Position numbers and translations under genes: made by a program. Below the pieces are notes generated by a model, which was given only the letters and a program-made list of their open reading frames with translations, ran no database searches and was not told the origin of the DNA. From the NCBI RefSeq assembly GCF_901827175.1, contig NZ_LR594663.1:186001-250000 (forward strand): a stretch of DNA of 64,000 nt. The letters run 5' to 3'. The stretch is from Variovorax sp. RA8 (GTDB taxonomy: Bacteria > Pseudomonadota > Gammaproteobacteria > Burkholderiales > Burkholderiaceae_C). This document shows positions 6,815 through 15,540 of this stretch, piece after piece; within the stretch, counting starts at the first letter, position 1, and every line of letters begins with the position of its first letter.

Positions 6815-8458
6815 TCAGCCGCGGGGGCGTGACGCGTCTTCCTCATCGCTGTCCTCGCGCGAGACGTCTCTCGCCAGTTGGGCGTCGGTATTTGCCTCCG
6901 CCGCGTTCCTAAGGCTCTGAGCCACAAATTTCGCAAAGGGCTTGATGTCGCCATCGCGGCTCGCGGAGTTCAGGGCGTCCATGTACCTATCGCGATCTTC
7001 AAGTCGCAGGACCGTCCAAGGGAATCCGCCGGAGGCGAGCATCGAGTTCATGATGAAGCGACCGATTCGGCCATTCCCGTCCATATACGGATGGATGAAC
7101 ACAAACATGAAATGACCCAACACCGCGCGCACCGAAGCGAGCGGTTCGTCACGAAGCAGCTCGAAGAACACCGGCATCATGTCTCGCACGGCTTCGCGAG
7201 AGGGTGGGACGTGCGCCGCGTTGCGGATGTAGACCTGATGGCCGCGATACCCTGCCAGGTCGGCAGCCGCCAGAACACCGGCTGTCACGCTCGGTGAGAA
7301 CATCGCGCGGAACCAGCCGCCGTGATCACGCTTCAAGACTTCGCCAGGATTGGCCCCTTCGAAGATCTGCAGGATGGACTGGTTGACCTCGTTGTGTGCA
7401 AGCCAATATCCGCGAGCTGCCATTGCGTCGCGTGACCGACGATCTTCCTCGTGACGCTCATCGTTCCATTCTCCGCTCGCAACACGCCGAATGAGTTCGG
7501 GCGTGACCCGGTACCCTTCGATGGAGAGGGAGTGATATGCATCGGTCACGTAGACCTCCTCGACAGCCTTCATGAAGGCCGGAACGTCCATTGGCAGGCC
7601 CGGCTCTTCTGGGAATGAGCTGGCAACATCACCACGCATCGCGCTCCACATCAGGCGCAACCTGGAGACATGTGGCGACTCGATGCGCCCGCCAAGAACT
7701 ATCGGCGGAGGGGCGGAAAAGGGGTTGACCACCGTGACCTGATTGCCCAACGCTCTCATGAATCCAACGATGTCGTTCGCGATCGCCTCCCGGCCAACCG
7801 CAAGAAAGGCCCCGGCAAGCCGCCCGGCGATCGTGCCGTGATTGCCGTCGGCGAGCAGGCGGCTGAGTTCCGATGCATCGGTGATGGAAAGCAAAGCGAT
7901 CTGGGCATCCTGTGGCGATGCCCTGAAGAAGTTCTCCGGTACCTTTAGAAGCGCCTGCTCCAGCGTCATGGTGCGGACCCCGCCGGCGATGTCACGTCTG
8001 TCAGCCGAGGGAAAGTCCCTTGCCTGGTAGTCCATCAGGGAGAACCCATCTGGCAGAGCGACCACTCCGTTCTTGCCCTGCCGCGCGTGCACCACGACCT
8101 GTTTGGGGAGCAACGTCGTTCCGGCGTGCAACCGCAAGGAGTAGTCGGCAGACACGCACCACTCGGTTCCAAAGCGTGCATCGCAGTACGCCGCAATGAA
8201 GTCCTTCATCGCGGCGATCCAAGGGGTCGTGTCTCCGGCCTTGGCAGCAGGGCTGGCGGACATGTACCAGCCCTGAATCACGAGTTGAAGATAGCCGGCC
8301 TGAAGCAGAGCCTCACGCTCCAGGCGTGAGAACTGGCCCGTGTGGAAAACATGGGTGCCGCCCTCTTGGAGGGTATGGAGCATCTGCAGGGCGACAGCCA
8401 AGCGCCGCTGCGCCGGAGTCGGCATCTGCTGCACGGGAGCGGTCGAGTTCGTGGCCAT
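6815..8458 (-). CDS. Fic-domain protein fused to AbiEi-like N-terminal region
   Basis: A 547-residue protein. The C-terminal half contains the Fic active-site loop HPYMDGNGRIGR (residues about 456-467, consensus HPFx[DE]GNGRxxR), so it is expected to AMPylate (or otherwise modify) a target protein using ATP. SLSIEG at about 310-315 matches the [ST]xxxE[GN] inhibitory helix, placed N-terminal as in class II Fic proteins, so it is probably autoinhibited. Residues about 30-245 resemble the AbiEi family: a winged-helix segment (QFSRLEREALLQAGYLQLV) and then the AbiEi core including RLHAGTTLLPKQVVVH. The N-terminal part would bind DNA and may self-regulate through the GCTAGGG repeats just upstream. 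Fic is certain; the AbiEi relation is likely. Confidence 0.9.
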   Translation of the reverse strand: MATNSTAPVQQMPTPAQRRLAVALQMLHTLQEGGTHVFHTGQFSRLEREALLQAGYLQLVIQGWYMSASPAAKAGDTTPWIAAMKDFIAAYCDARFGTEWCVSADYSLRLHAGTTLLPKQVVVHARQGKNGVVALPDGFSLMDYQARDFPSADRRDIAGGVRTMTLEQALLKVPENFFRASPQDAQIALLSITDASELSRLLADGNHGTIAGRLAGAFLAVGREAIANDIVGFMRALGNQVTVVNPFSAPPPIVLGGRIESPHVSRLRLMWSAMRGDVASSFPEEPGLPMDVPAFMKAVEEVYVTDAYHSLSIEGYRVTPELIRRVASGEWNDERHEEDRRSRDAMAARGYWLAHNEVNQSILQIFEGANPGEVLKRDHGGWFRAMFSPSVTAGVLAAADLAGYRGHQVYIRNAAHVPPSREAVRDMMPVFFELLRDEPLASVRAVLGHFMFVFIHPYMDGNGRIGRFIMNSMLASGGFPWTVLRLEDRDRYMDALNSASRDGDIKPFAKFVAQSLRNAAEANTDAQLARDVSREDSDEEDASRPRG

Positions 8459-8477
8459 TCTTCGCTGCCTAGTCGTT

Positions 8478-8556
8478 GCTAGGGTTTATTGTAATGCCAA
8501 TGCTAGGGATTTTGGTATTTCCGGCGCTAGGTTATTCTGCGTTGCGCCCGCTAGGG
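8478..8556. promoter_or_regulatory. Four GCTAGGG repeats at exact 24-bp spacing upstream of fic
   Basis: GCTAGGG occurs at 8478, 8502 and 8550 and as GCTAGGT at 8526, so the start-to-start distance is always 24 bases, a little over two helical turns. The block lies between the divergent fic and dnaE2 genes and directly abuts the fic start. TACAAT on the minus strand could serve as a -10 box inside it. Iterated direct repeats of this kind are usual binding sites for an autoregulator, here possibly the winged-helix part of the Fic fusion. Confidence 0.75.
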
Positions 8557-8663
8557 AATCGTGTCCGAGAGGCCCGCGACACAAGCCCCGAAAGGCCGAA
8601 AACCCGACAGCTCGAAAGCCGACCCGGCATCCGGGTCAAGTGCGAGGCACGCCGCGGTGCGAT

Positions 8664-8681
8664 ACTGGTTTTTTATCCAGT
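8664..8681. promoter_or_regulatory. LexA (SOS) box of dnaE2
   Basis: A palindrome with arms ACTGG and CCAGT separated by eight A/T-rich bases gives the CTG-N10-CAG core of the LexA site. It ends three bases before the chosen dnaE2 start codon. dnaE2 genes are classically LexA-controlled. No Shine-Dalgarno site fits between it and the ATG, so a leaderless transcript or a slightly different start is possible. Confidence 0.75.
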
Positions 8682-8683
8682 GT

Positions 8684-11600
8684 ATGCACGGACCGCCCCC
8701 ATTTGCCGAGCTGCACTGCCGCTCGAACTTCACCTTCCTCGTCGGGGCATCGCAGCCCGAGGAACTGGTAGAGCGCGCTGCTGCCAAACTCTACTCCGCC
8801 CTTGCTCTCACCGATGAGTGCTCGGTCTCGGGCGTCGTGCGCGCGCACCTGGCCGCCCGGGAGGCCAGCCTGCACTTCATCTGCGGCAGCGAGATCCTGC
8901 TGACCACCCAGAGCGGGCACCCGCACGCCAGGATCGTGTTCCTGGCGCAGAACAAGCTCGGCTGGGGCAACCTCTGCGAGTGCATCACCCTTGCGCGCCG
9001 GCGGGCCGCCAAGGGCCGCTACAGCGCCCTGGTGACGGACGTGGAGGGCAAGAACATCCAGGCGCCGCACCTGGCCGGGATGCCGGGCTGCCTGGCGCTG
9101 CTGCTGCCCGAGCGGGACGCCACCACGGAGTCGCTCTTCGCCCAGGCCATGTGGCTGAAGACCTGGTTCGCGGGCCGCGCATGGCTCGTGGCGCCGCGCC
9201 CGCTCCTGATGGACGACGATCTGCGCATCTGGATCGTCCAGCAGGTCGCCGAGAGAACCGGTCTGCGAATCGTGGCCAGCTCCAGCCCGGTCATGCACAC
9301 CCGCAAACGCAAGAAGGTCCAGGACGTGCTCACCGCAGTGCGCATCGGCAAGACCGTGGCGACCGCCGGCTACGCGCTGCAGGTCAATGCCGAGGCGTAC
9401 CTGCGCGGCCGGGCGGCGCTGATGAACCAGGTGCCCGGCGAGTGGATGGAGGAGACCGTGCGTGTGGCGAGCCTGTGCACCTTCTCGCTGGAGGAGCTGA
9501 AGTACGAATACCCGCGCGAGGTCGTGCCTGAGGGCGAGACGCCGGCATCGCACCTGCGCAAGCTCACGTACGAGGGGGCCAAGCGCCGGTACCCGAACGG
9601 CCTGCCCGAGAAGGTGCACAAGCAGATCGAGCACGAGCTCAAGATCATTGCGCAGCTCGAATACGAGAGCTACTTCCTGACAGTTGCTGACATCGTGCAC
9701 TGGGCGCGCGACCGCAACATCCTCTGCCAGGGGCGCGGCTCGGCCGCCAACAGCGCGGTGTGCTACTGCCTGGAGGTGACGAACGTCGATCCCGACCGCA
9801 TGTCGGTGCTCTTCGAGCGCTTCATCTCGGTGGAGCGCAGGGAGCCGCCCGACATCGACGTCGACTTCGAGCACCAGCGGCGCGAGGAGGCGATGCAGTA
9901 CGTCTACGAGAAGTACGGGCGCGATCGCGCGGCGCTCACGGCTGTGGCCACCACCTACCGCACGAAGTCGGCGCTGCGCGACGTGGGCAAGGCGATGGGG
10001 ATCGATACGGACAAGGTCGACCGTCTGGCCAAGACCGCCTACGGGACCGACGAGAAGTGGATCAGCGAGGCGTGCCTGCTCGAAAACGGCATCGATCCGA
10101 CCGACCCGGCGGTCGTGCACTGGCTGACGCTCGCCGACACGATCCGCGGCTTCCCCCGGCATCTGAGCCAGCACCCGGGCGGCTTCGTGATCGGCCGCGA
10201 CAAGGTCAGCCGGCTGGTCCCGGTCGAGAACGCCGCGATGGACAACCGTTCCATCATCCAGTGGGACAAGGACGACCTCGATTCGACCGGGCTCATCAAG
10301 GTCGACGTCCTGGCGCTGGGCATGCTCACGGCGATCCACCGCGCGCTCGACCTCGCTGGCGCGAAGGCGGGCGGCCCGCCCATGCGCATGCAGAACGTGC
10401 CCGCCGAGGACCCAGCCACCTACGAGATGATCTGCAAAGCGGACACCGTGGGCGTGTTCCAGATCGAGAGCCGCGCGCAGATGAGCATGCTCCCGCGCAT
10501 GCAGCCCCGGTGCTTCTACGACCTGGTCATCCAGGTCGCGATCGTCAGGCCCGGCCCGATCCAGGGCGGCATGGTGCACCCGTACCTGCGCCGGCGCATG
10601 GGTGAGGAGAAGCTGGAATACCCGAGCGACGAGATCCGCCAAGCCACCGAGCGCACGCTTGGCATCCCGCTCTTCCAGGAGCAGGTGATGGCCATCGCCA
10701 TGGTCGCGGCCGACTTCACCGCCGGCGAGGCAGACCAGCTGCGCCGCGCAATGGGCGCCTGGCGAAAGCGCGGCGGCCTCGAGGTGCACCAGCGCAAGCT
10801 CATCGATCGGATGCTGACGAAGGGCTACTCCGAAGACTTCGCGCAGCGCCTGGCGAAGCAGGTCGAAGGATTCGGCAGCTACGGCTTCCCCGAGTCGCAC
10901 GCGGCCAGCTTCGCCCACCTCGTCTACGTGAGCTGCTGGCTGAAGCGGCACCACCCGGACGCGATGCTCGCTGGACTCCTCAACTCGCAGCCGATGGGCT
11001 TCTACGCGCCAGCCCAGCTCGTGCGTGATGCGCGAGAGCATGGGGTCGTCGTGCGCCCGGTCGACGTGACGATCAGCGAATGGGACTCGACCCTCGAAGA
11101 GCCCACGCAAGGCCCGGCGTCGGCTCGCTGGGACAGCACTTACGAGGAGCCGCTGCGCGCCGTCCGCCTGGGCCTGGGCCGCATCGCCGGCATGCGCGAG
11201 GAGGCTGCTCAGCGCATCGTCGCTGCGCGCTCGCAGCAGCCATTCGCGAGTGTGGAGGACCTTGCCATGCGCGCGCAGCTCGATGCGCACGACCTCAGGT
11301 GCCTGTCGGGCGCCGATGCGCTGCTCGGCCTGGCCGGCCGCCGGCCCGACGCGGTATGGGCCGCAAAGGGTGTGGACACGCGGCCGACAAAGATGCTGCG
11401 GCAGGCGCGCACCTTCGAGGATCCCGTCGACTTCGCGGCCCCCGACGAGGGCTCCGAGATCGCCGACGACTACGGCTCCGTTGGGCTCAGCCTGCGCAAG
11501 CACCCGCTCGCCCTCATCAGGCCTAAGCTGGCCGCTTTGGGGATCAAGACGTCCGAGGAACTGCGCGTGAGGGCCAAAAACCGGCAGACAGTGCGCGCGA

Positions 11601-11866
11601 GCGGCCTCGTGACGCACCGGCAGCGCCCCAGCACGGCGAATGGCGTCGTCTTCGCCACCCTCGAAGACGAGACCGGCACGGTCAACATCATCGTGTGGCA
11701 GCAGGTCGCCGAGGAACAGCGCACGGTGCTGCTCGGCGCCAGGCTGCTCAGCGTTGAGGGCACCTGGCAAAGCGAGAAGGGCGTCCAGTCGCTCGTGGCC
11801 ACGAAGCTGGTCGATCACACTCACCTGCTCGGCACACTGCGCACGTCCAGCCGCGACTTCCGTTGA
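8684..11866 (+). CDS. dnaE2: Error-prone DNA polymerase DnaE2 (ImuC)
   Basis: A C-family DNA polymerase alpha subunit of about 1060 residues used for damage-induced mutagenesis. The N-terminal PHP domain starts PFAELHCRSNFTFL, the catalytic aspartates are in PDIDVDFEHQRREE at about residue 388, the fingers and palm follow (FPRHLSQHPGGFV; PRHLSQHPGG is a DnaE2 signature), and an OB-fold lies near the C-terminus (VRASGLVTHRQRP). The ATG at 8684 matches the usual N-terminus of the family; the frame is open to 8561. It normally works with ImuA and ImuB, but neither is present in this window. A near-duplicate WDSTLEEP/WDSTYEEP pair is seen at about 11080-11154. Confidence 0.95.
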   Translation: MHGPPPFAELHCRSNFTFLVGASQPEELVERAAAKLYSALALTDECSVSGVVRAHLAAREASLHFICGSEILLTTQSGHPHARIVFLAQNKLGWGNLCECITLARRRAAKGRYSALVTDVEGKNIQAPHLAGMPGCLALLLPERDATTESLFAQAMWLKTWFAGRAWLVAPRPLLMDDDLRIWIVQQVAERTGLRIVASSSPVMHTRKRKKVQDVLTAVRIGKTVATAGYALQVNAEAYLRGRAALMNQVPGEWMEETVRVASLCTFSLEELKYEYPREVVPEGETPASHLRKLTYEGAKRRYPNGLPEKVHKQIEHELKIIAQLEYESYFLTVADIVHWARDRNILCQGRGSAANSAVCYCLEVTNVDPDRMSVLFERFISVERREPPDIDVDFEHQRREEAMQYVYEKYGRDRAALTAVATTYRTKSALRDVGKAMGIDTDKVDRLAKTAYGTDEKWISEACLLENGIDPTDPAVVHWLTLADTIRGFPRHLSQHPGGFVIGRDKVSRLVPVENAAMDNRSIIQWDKDDLDSTGLIKVDVLALGMLTAIHRALDLAGAKAGGPPMRMQNVPAEDPATYEMICKADTVGVFQIESRAQMSMLPRMQPRCFYDLVIQVAIVRPGPIQGGMVHPYLRRRMGEEKLEYPSDEIRQATERTLGIPLFQEQVMAIAMVAADFTAGEADQLRRAMGAWRKRGGLEVHQRKLIDRMLTKGYSEDFAQRLAKQVEGFGSYGFPESHAASFAHLVYVSCWLKRHHPDAMLAGLLNSQPMGFYAPAQLVRDAREHGVVVRPVDVTISEWDSTLEEPTQGPASARWDSTYEEPLRAVRLGLGRIAGMREEAAQRIVAARSQQPFASVEDLAMRAQLDAHDLRCLSGADALLGLAGRRPDAVWAAKGVDTRPTKMLRQARTFEDPVDFAAPDEGSEIADDYGSVGLSLRKHPLALIRPKLAALGIKTSEELRVRAKNRQTVRASGLVTHRQRPSTANGVVFATLEDETGTVNIIVWQQVAEEQRTVLLGARLLSVEGTWQSEKGVQSLVATKLVDHTHLLGTLRTSSRDFR

Positions 11867-12018
11867 GGGCCGAGTCTTGACGCTTTCGCTCGCCCCGTGG
11901 AAACGCCACCGGCTGCGCACTGGGGGCCCCTCAGAAATCTGACCGTCTCGGAAAAATACTCCCAGATCTCGCGCTCACATGGCATCGTCAGCGGCTTCAA
12001 CGAGAAAGAGCCCCGAGA

Positions 12019-12405
12019 ATGACCGCCAGTTCCATCCAAGTCCAGTTCGTACAAGCCATGACGGCGCGCGGATGGCGGCCCGATCGCGTTCGCGTGGACG
12101 TGGCGTTCAAGGACTACGACACCGCGGCCGGCGGCAGGACAGCAGTCGTGTATTGCCGCCAGAACAGCGACGGCGACCACGTGCTCACCGGCGACTACTG
12201 GAGCGAGGGGCGCAATGCGCTCTCGACTTGCTGGGCGCTGTTCCGGCCTGGGACAGACAAAGCGACCATTGCCGCCGAGATCGAGCGCTTCGCGGCCGAG
12301 GCCGAGAAGACGATTGCGGATACCTACGCCATGCGGATCAAGGCGCTGCTGGCCGAGCCGGACGAAGAGGCCTTTGACGCCGAGACCCCGAGCGCCGGCG
12401 GATGA
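12019..12405 (+). CDS. Hypothetical protein, 128 aa
   Basis: An unrecognised small acidic protein starting MTASSIQVQF, with a segment FVQAMTARGWRPDRV and an acidic tail. It lies about 150 bases downstream of dnaE2 on the same strand and converges with the HNH operon. There is no signal peptide or membrane helix. No function is proposed. Confidence 0.5.
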   Translation: MTASSIQVQFVQAMTARGWRPDRVRVDVAFKDYDTAAGGRTAVVYCRQNSDGDHVLTGDYWSEGRNALSTCWALFRPGTDKATIAAEIERFAAEAEKTIADTYAMRIKALLAEPDEEAFDAETPSAGG

Positions 12406-12498
12406 GTGTCGCGGCGCTCGCGGTTACCCGGAGCAGGAAACGACACCGGCGGCCGTTGCGAAAACCCGCAGGGGCGAAGCTGCAACAAACCGGGGTTG

Positions 12499-13479
12499 TC
12501 AGTTGCCCGCCTCGAGCCTGGCCACACGCCACTGAAGCGCTTCCAGTTTCGGGTACATCCGAGGCTCCCGTGGCTTGATCAAATCCTTGCCCGCCAGCTC
12601 GATCAGCGGTCGGTGATCTGCTATGCGGCTGTCCAGTCGAGAAGCGACGTGCCACTTGAAGTCTGGGCCAGGCGCGATGAGATCGTGATCCATCGCCCAG
12701 TGCATGTTCGGCGTGAGCGCGAGCCCGTTGCGCGGATCGTCGTCCTGCGCTTCGCTGAACGGATGGATATGCGCCGCCTCGACCATTGCCGTTCCGTCCA
12801 GCAGCACGAGCCGAAGGCCAGTCGCAGCGCACCTGTAGTCGTAGAGTTCAGTCACGACCCGCCGGAAAGCTGGATCACGCACGTACGCAGGCGGCGCCTG
12901 CGGCCGCGCCTGGAGCGACGGCCCCGCTCGGAGCTGGTGTTCATAGCGGCTGATCTCACTCGCCTGAGCGACAACGACGCGCAGTTCGCTCAGCCCGCGA
13001 TCGAACCAGGCGGTAGACAACGCGTCGCCCAGCGCTTCGACGTTTTCGGGCGTCTGGAGCAACTGGAAAAGCTCCTCGTCGAGGGAAGCAAAGGCGACGT
13101 TCTCCAAGATCGCCGCGTTGCTGCGTGCGGTGTCCATTGCCCCCAGGACATCCTCCCGCCCGGGCACTGCGTGGAGGTGCCAGAAGCTCTCGCCGGCGCC
13201 CCGCAGGCGCCCCGACAAATGGAAGAACGGAAAGTATGGGTTGCGATGGTCCGTCGGGCTACGAACAGCGTCGAAGAACCGGGCGTATCGTTCCAGAAGA
13301 GGCGGCGCGTAGAAGATCCGATTCTCGGTAAGCCCCCCGCTTCGGGCGAGGTCGAGCACGGCCAACAGCATGCAAATCTTGTGCGGGCTCGCACGGCCGC
13401 CTGCAACGTTGACGTTGAGGCGTGCGAACTTCTGCTGGTAAGTCTCGACGGACATTGGCGGCGCGGATTTCCCGATCAT
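12499..13479 (-). CDS. HNH endonuclease
   Basis: A 326-residue protein with a C-terminal HNH nuclease domain: YRCAATG at about 215-221, AHIHPF at 236-241, then N251 and H260 in NGLALTPNMHW, the spacing of the PF13391 type. The N-terminal region (FARLNVNVAGGRASPHK followed by MLLAVLDL) is like that of HNH restriction enzymes with a DNA-modification sensing N-terminal domain, including proteins annotated as phosphorothioate-dependent. A role in cutting foreign or modified DNA is therefore likely but unproven. ATG at 13455 is an alternative start. It lies 5 bases downstream of the gene at 13485, so the two form an operon. Confidence 0.85.
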   Translation of the reverse strand: MIGKSAPPMSVETYQQKFARLNVNVAGGRASPHKICMLLAVLDLARSGGLTENRIFYAPPLLERYARFFDAVRSPTDHRNPYFPFFHLSGRLRGAGESFWHLHAVPGREDVLGAMDTARSNAAILENVAFASLDEELFQLLQTPENVEALGDALSTAWFDRGLSELRVVVAQASEISRYEHQLRAGPSLQARPQAPPAYVRDPAFRRVVTELYDYRCAATGLRLVLLDGTAMVEAAHIHPFSEAQDDDPRNGLALTPNMHWAMDHDLIAPGPDFKWHVASRLDSRIADHRPLIELAGKDLIKPREPRMYPKLEALQWRVARLEAGN

Positions 13480-13484
13480 CGATC

Positions 13485-13994
13485 CTAAACGGTGCCGCCG
13501 AACCCGCGCTGCCTGGAAATCGTCGATCGAGCAAAGCGCTCGACCTCGGAAATCGCCGCCGGCCAGTCAGCGGCCCATCGCGCAAGCCTCCACGGCAGAT
13601 CGAGATCCTCACAGGCCGGGTGCAGCCGCGACAGCAGCGCGATGCCCTTCGGGGAGACCAAGAGCCGCTTCGCAGGAGCACCCATCTCCCACAACAGTTC
13701 GTCCTTGACCATCTGATCCAGTAGCCCCGGCGCCGAAGTCGAGGCCTCCAAGGGAACGACCTCATTGCGGCCTGTGCCGCGCCAGTTCGCCAGCTCCCAG
13801 GCCATCTCCGGCCGGGTCGTCGGGTGCCGGGAGCGAAGCCAGTAGAGGATCTGGATCTTCCTGAGCGTGACAGCCCCTTCTGGGACGCCCACCTCCAGCG
13901 CGATCCGATCGAACACGCTCGATCCATCCACGTTCAAAGCCTCCTCCAGAGCGCCTTCAGCCTGCGGCGCCAGCGACGACGATGGGGCGTTCAT
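13485..13994 (-). CDS. Hypothetical partner of the HNH nuclease, 169 aa
   Basis: An unrecognised protein starting MNAPSSSLAPQ. Its stop is five bases before the HNH gene start, on the same strand. Residues about 25-55 and 85-115 look like helical winged-helix-type segments (LLDQMVKDELLWEMGAP...LLVSPKGIALL, the pattern of a small wHTH with a wing). It could be the regulator or specificity partner of the nuclease. No database family is recalled. Confidence 0.55.
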   Translation of the reverse strand: MNAPSSSLAPQAEGALEEALNVDGSSVFDRIALEVGVPEGAVTLRKIQILYWLRSRHPTTRPEMAWELANWRGTGRNEVVPLEASTSAPGLLDQMVKDELLWEMGAPAKRLLVSPKGIALLSRLHPACEDLDLPWRLARWAADWPAAISEVERFARSTISRQRGFGGTV

Positions 13995-14074
13995 GGATGT
14001 GCGGCAGAAGGGAGCATCGGATTATTTTCTCCCGTCCTTGACGTATCGAGAGCCGCCTCCGTAAGGTAGTTCGC

Positions 14075-14776
14075 ATGACCTCGGCCCCTCTCGAATTCGC
14101 TCGCACCCTGAACGCTTGGCTCAAGAGCGACGACAAGAAGCTCCTCGCAGCAATCAGTGGCGGCCGGACCATCGAAGAGGCATCGGACGAACTGCAGCGC
14201 GAGCCGGTGTCGGTCCTGCGTCGAATCAGCGACATCGGCGCCTTCGAGTTCGAGCTCGGCACCGAGGAATGGGTCGAGATCATGTCGCTGGCCCTCTCCG
14301 GGGTGCCCCTCCAGGACGCGATCGCATGGTGCTCTGCCTCAGACGATCGGATGCCCTTGGAGTTGCTCGATGCAATGCGCTCCGGCCCCGACCAGCGGCC
14401 TGCGTTCGAACTGGCGCGCGAGCTGGGCATTGCGGTGCCGACGGCGGCCGCAGTCGCCGACCTATTGTGGTTGGTCGACCAGCCTGAGGAGATTCGCAGC
14501 GGCTATGCGTCCGCGGCGCAGAGAGTTGTGCAACGGTTCGATGCCTTGACGCCAGCTTCGCTCAAGAGCGAGGTACTCGGCATCGCGCCGGCCGAGTTGC
14601 TCTGGATGGGCGGCCCTTCACCGAAGGTCCGGCGGGGATCGGCGACAGCCAGCGCGCGCGCCTCGAAGGCGCGCGCACCTCGCAAGGCGTCGACCTCCCG
14701 CGCTCGGAAGCCGAAGATCCGCAACCGCTGGGCATTCGCCAACTACATGAAGAAGAAGCGCACTTCGGCAAGCTGA
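14075..14776 (+). CDS. Hypothetical protein with basic C-terminal tail, 233 aa
   Basis: An unrecognised protein divergent from the HNH operon by about 80 bases. Residues 1-190 are helical and acidic-neutral. The last about 45 residues are Ser/Ala/Arg/Lys-rich and strongly basic, resembling the nucleic-acid-binding tails of histone H1-like proteins. It may bind DNA non-specifically; this is inference from composition only. Confidence 0.55.
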   Translation: MTSAPLEFARTLNAWLKSDDKKLLAAISGGRTIEEASDELQREPVSVLRRISDIGAFEFELGTEEWVEIMSLALSGVPLQDAIAWCSASDDRMPLELLDAMRSGPDQRPAFELARELGIAVPTAAAVADLLWLVDQPEEIRSGYASAAQRVVQRFDALTPASLKSEVLGIAPAELLWMGGPSPKVRRGSATASARASKARAPRKASTSRARKPKIRNRWAFANYMKKKRTSAS

Positions 14777-14793
14777 AAGTACCCGAGAGTTCT

Positions 14794-15136
14794 ATGACCA
14801 TCGATCACAACGTCTGCGCCGCCGCGCGCCACTTCGACCAGGAGCAGCCGATCGGCCCGCTCGAAGACGACGTGCTCGGCGCGCTAGAGGCGCATGACCA
14901 GACGCATGCAGCGTGGAGCGACGCGCAAGGCACTCGCTCCACTCTTCGCCCGTGTGCTCTCAGCGTGGCTCTATCCAGGTGCCGTCATCGACACCCAAGA
15001 CCGCACGGGCATCCGCTCCATCATCCTCAAGTCAGCAGCGGATGCGCGGCATGAACAGCGCACCCGGCGGGACGCCAGGACCGGCCTAGGCAGAGGCCGT
15101 GTCAAGATCGCGGCCAGTAATGAACAAGGCAGGTAA
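14794..15136 (+). pseudogene. Hypothetical gene with probable frameshift
   Basis: The frame starting at ATG 14794 (MTIDHNVCAA) is protein-like to about 14930 and then becomes Arg/His/Pro-rich until a stop at 15054. The overlapping next frame becomes protein-like at about the same point (ALAPLFARVLSAWLYPGAV) and ends at 15136, three bases before the next gene, which has its own ribosome-binding site. The simplest reading is one gene with a frameshift near 14925. Two separate overlapping genes cannot be excluded. No family is recognised. Confidence 0.45.
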
Positions 15137-15139
15137 GCG

Positions 15140-15424
15140 ATGAGCATGCAATACGATCCGTTTCGCCCGCATGGCCAGCCCGCTCAAGCGATCTACGACG
15201 CGTTCCAGTCGGAAGCGACCCACCGGCGGAAGCGCACGCTCGATGAGTGGACACGCCTGGAGCGCGAAGCCGTGCACAAAGCCGCGTGTCAATACGCAGA
15301 GCACCACGACTTCACCGCGCCATCATTGCTGGCTGTTGAAGAAGCTGAGCGATACGCGCGCGGTTCGGCGGATTACGGGGCGAAGTGGGCCTACGTGGTG
15401 GCTTCTCAAATGACCAAGCGGTGA
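15140..15424 (+). CDS. Hypothetical protein, 94 aa
   Basis: A small charged helical protein starting MSMQYDPFRP, with AGGTAAG upstream of the ATG and only three bases after the preceding stop. It contains a helical stretch with many Glu/Arg pairs (TLDEWTRLEREAVHKAA). It is unrecognised, and probably translated together with the preceding frame. Confidence 0.55.
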   Translation: MSMQYDPFRPHGQPAQAIYDAFQSEATHRRKRTLDEWTRLEREAVHKAACQYAEHHDFTAPSLLAVEEAERYARGSADYGAKWAYVVASQMTKR

Positions 15425-15540
15425 CTGGGCGCACTCCACCACGGACACCTTGCCTGACCAACGGACGCCCGACCTGCGCATTCAAGCCACGCGCCACGCG
15501 GCAGGAACCCCCACGACGAAGTTCCCGCTCGAAGAACAGC

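Noticed and set aside
8636..11920. Long minus-strand open frame opposite dnaE2
   Set aside because: It is an artefact of GC-rich codon bias: Arg/Ala/Gly/His-rich and with no recognisable domain, while the plus strand is a clear polymerase.
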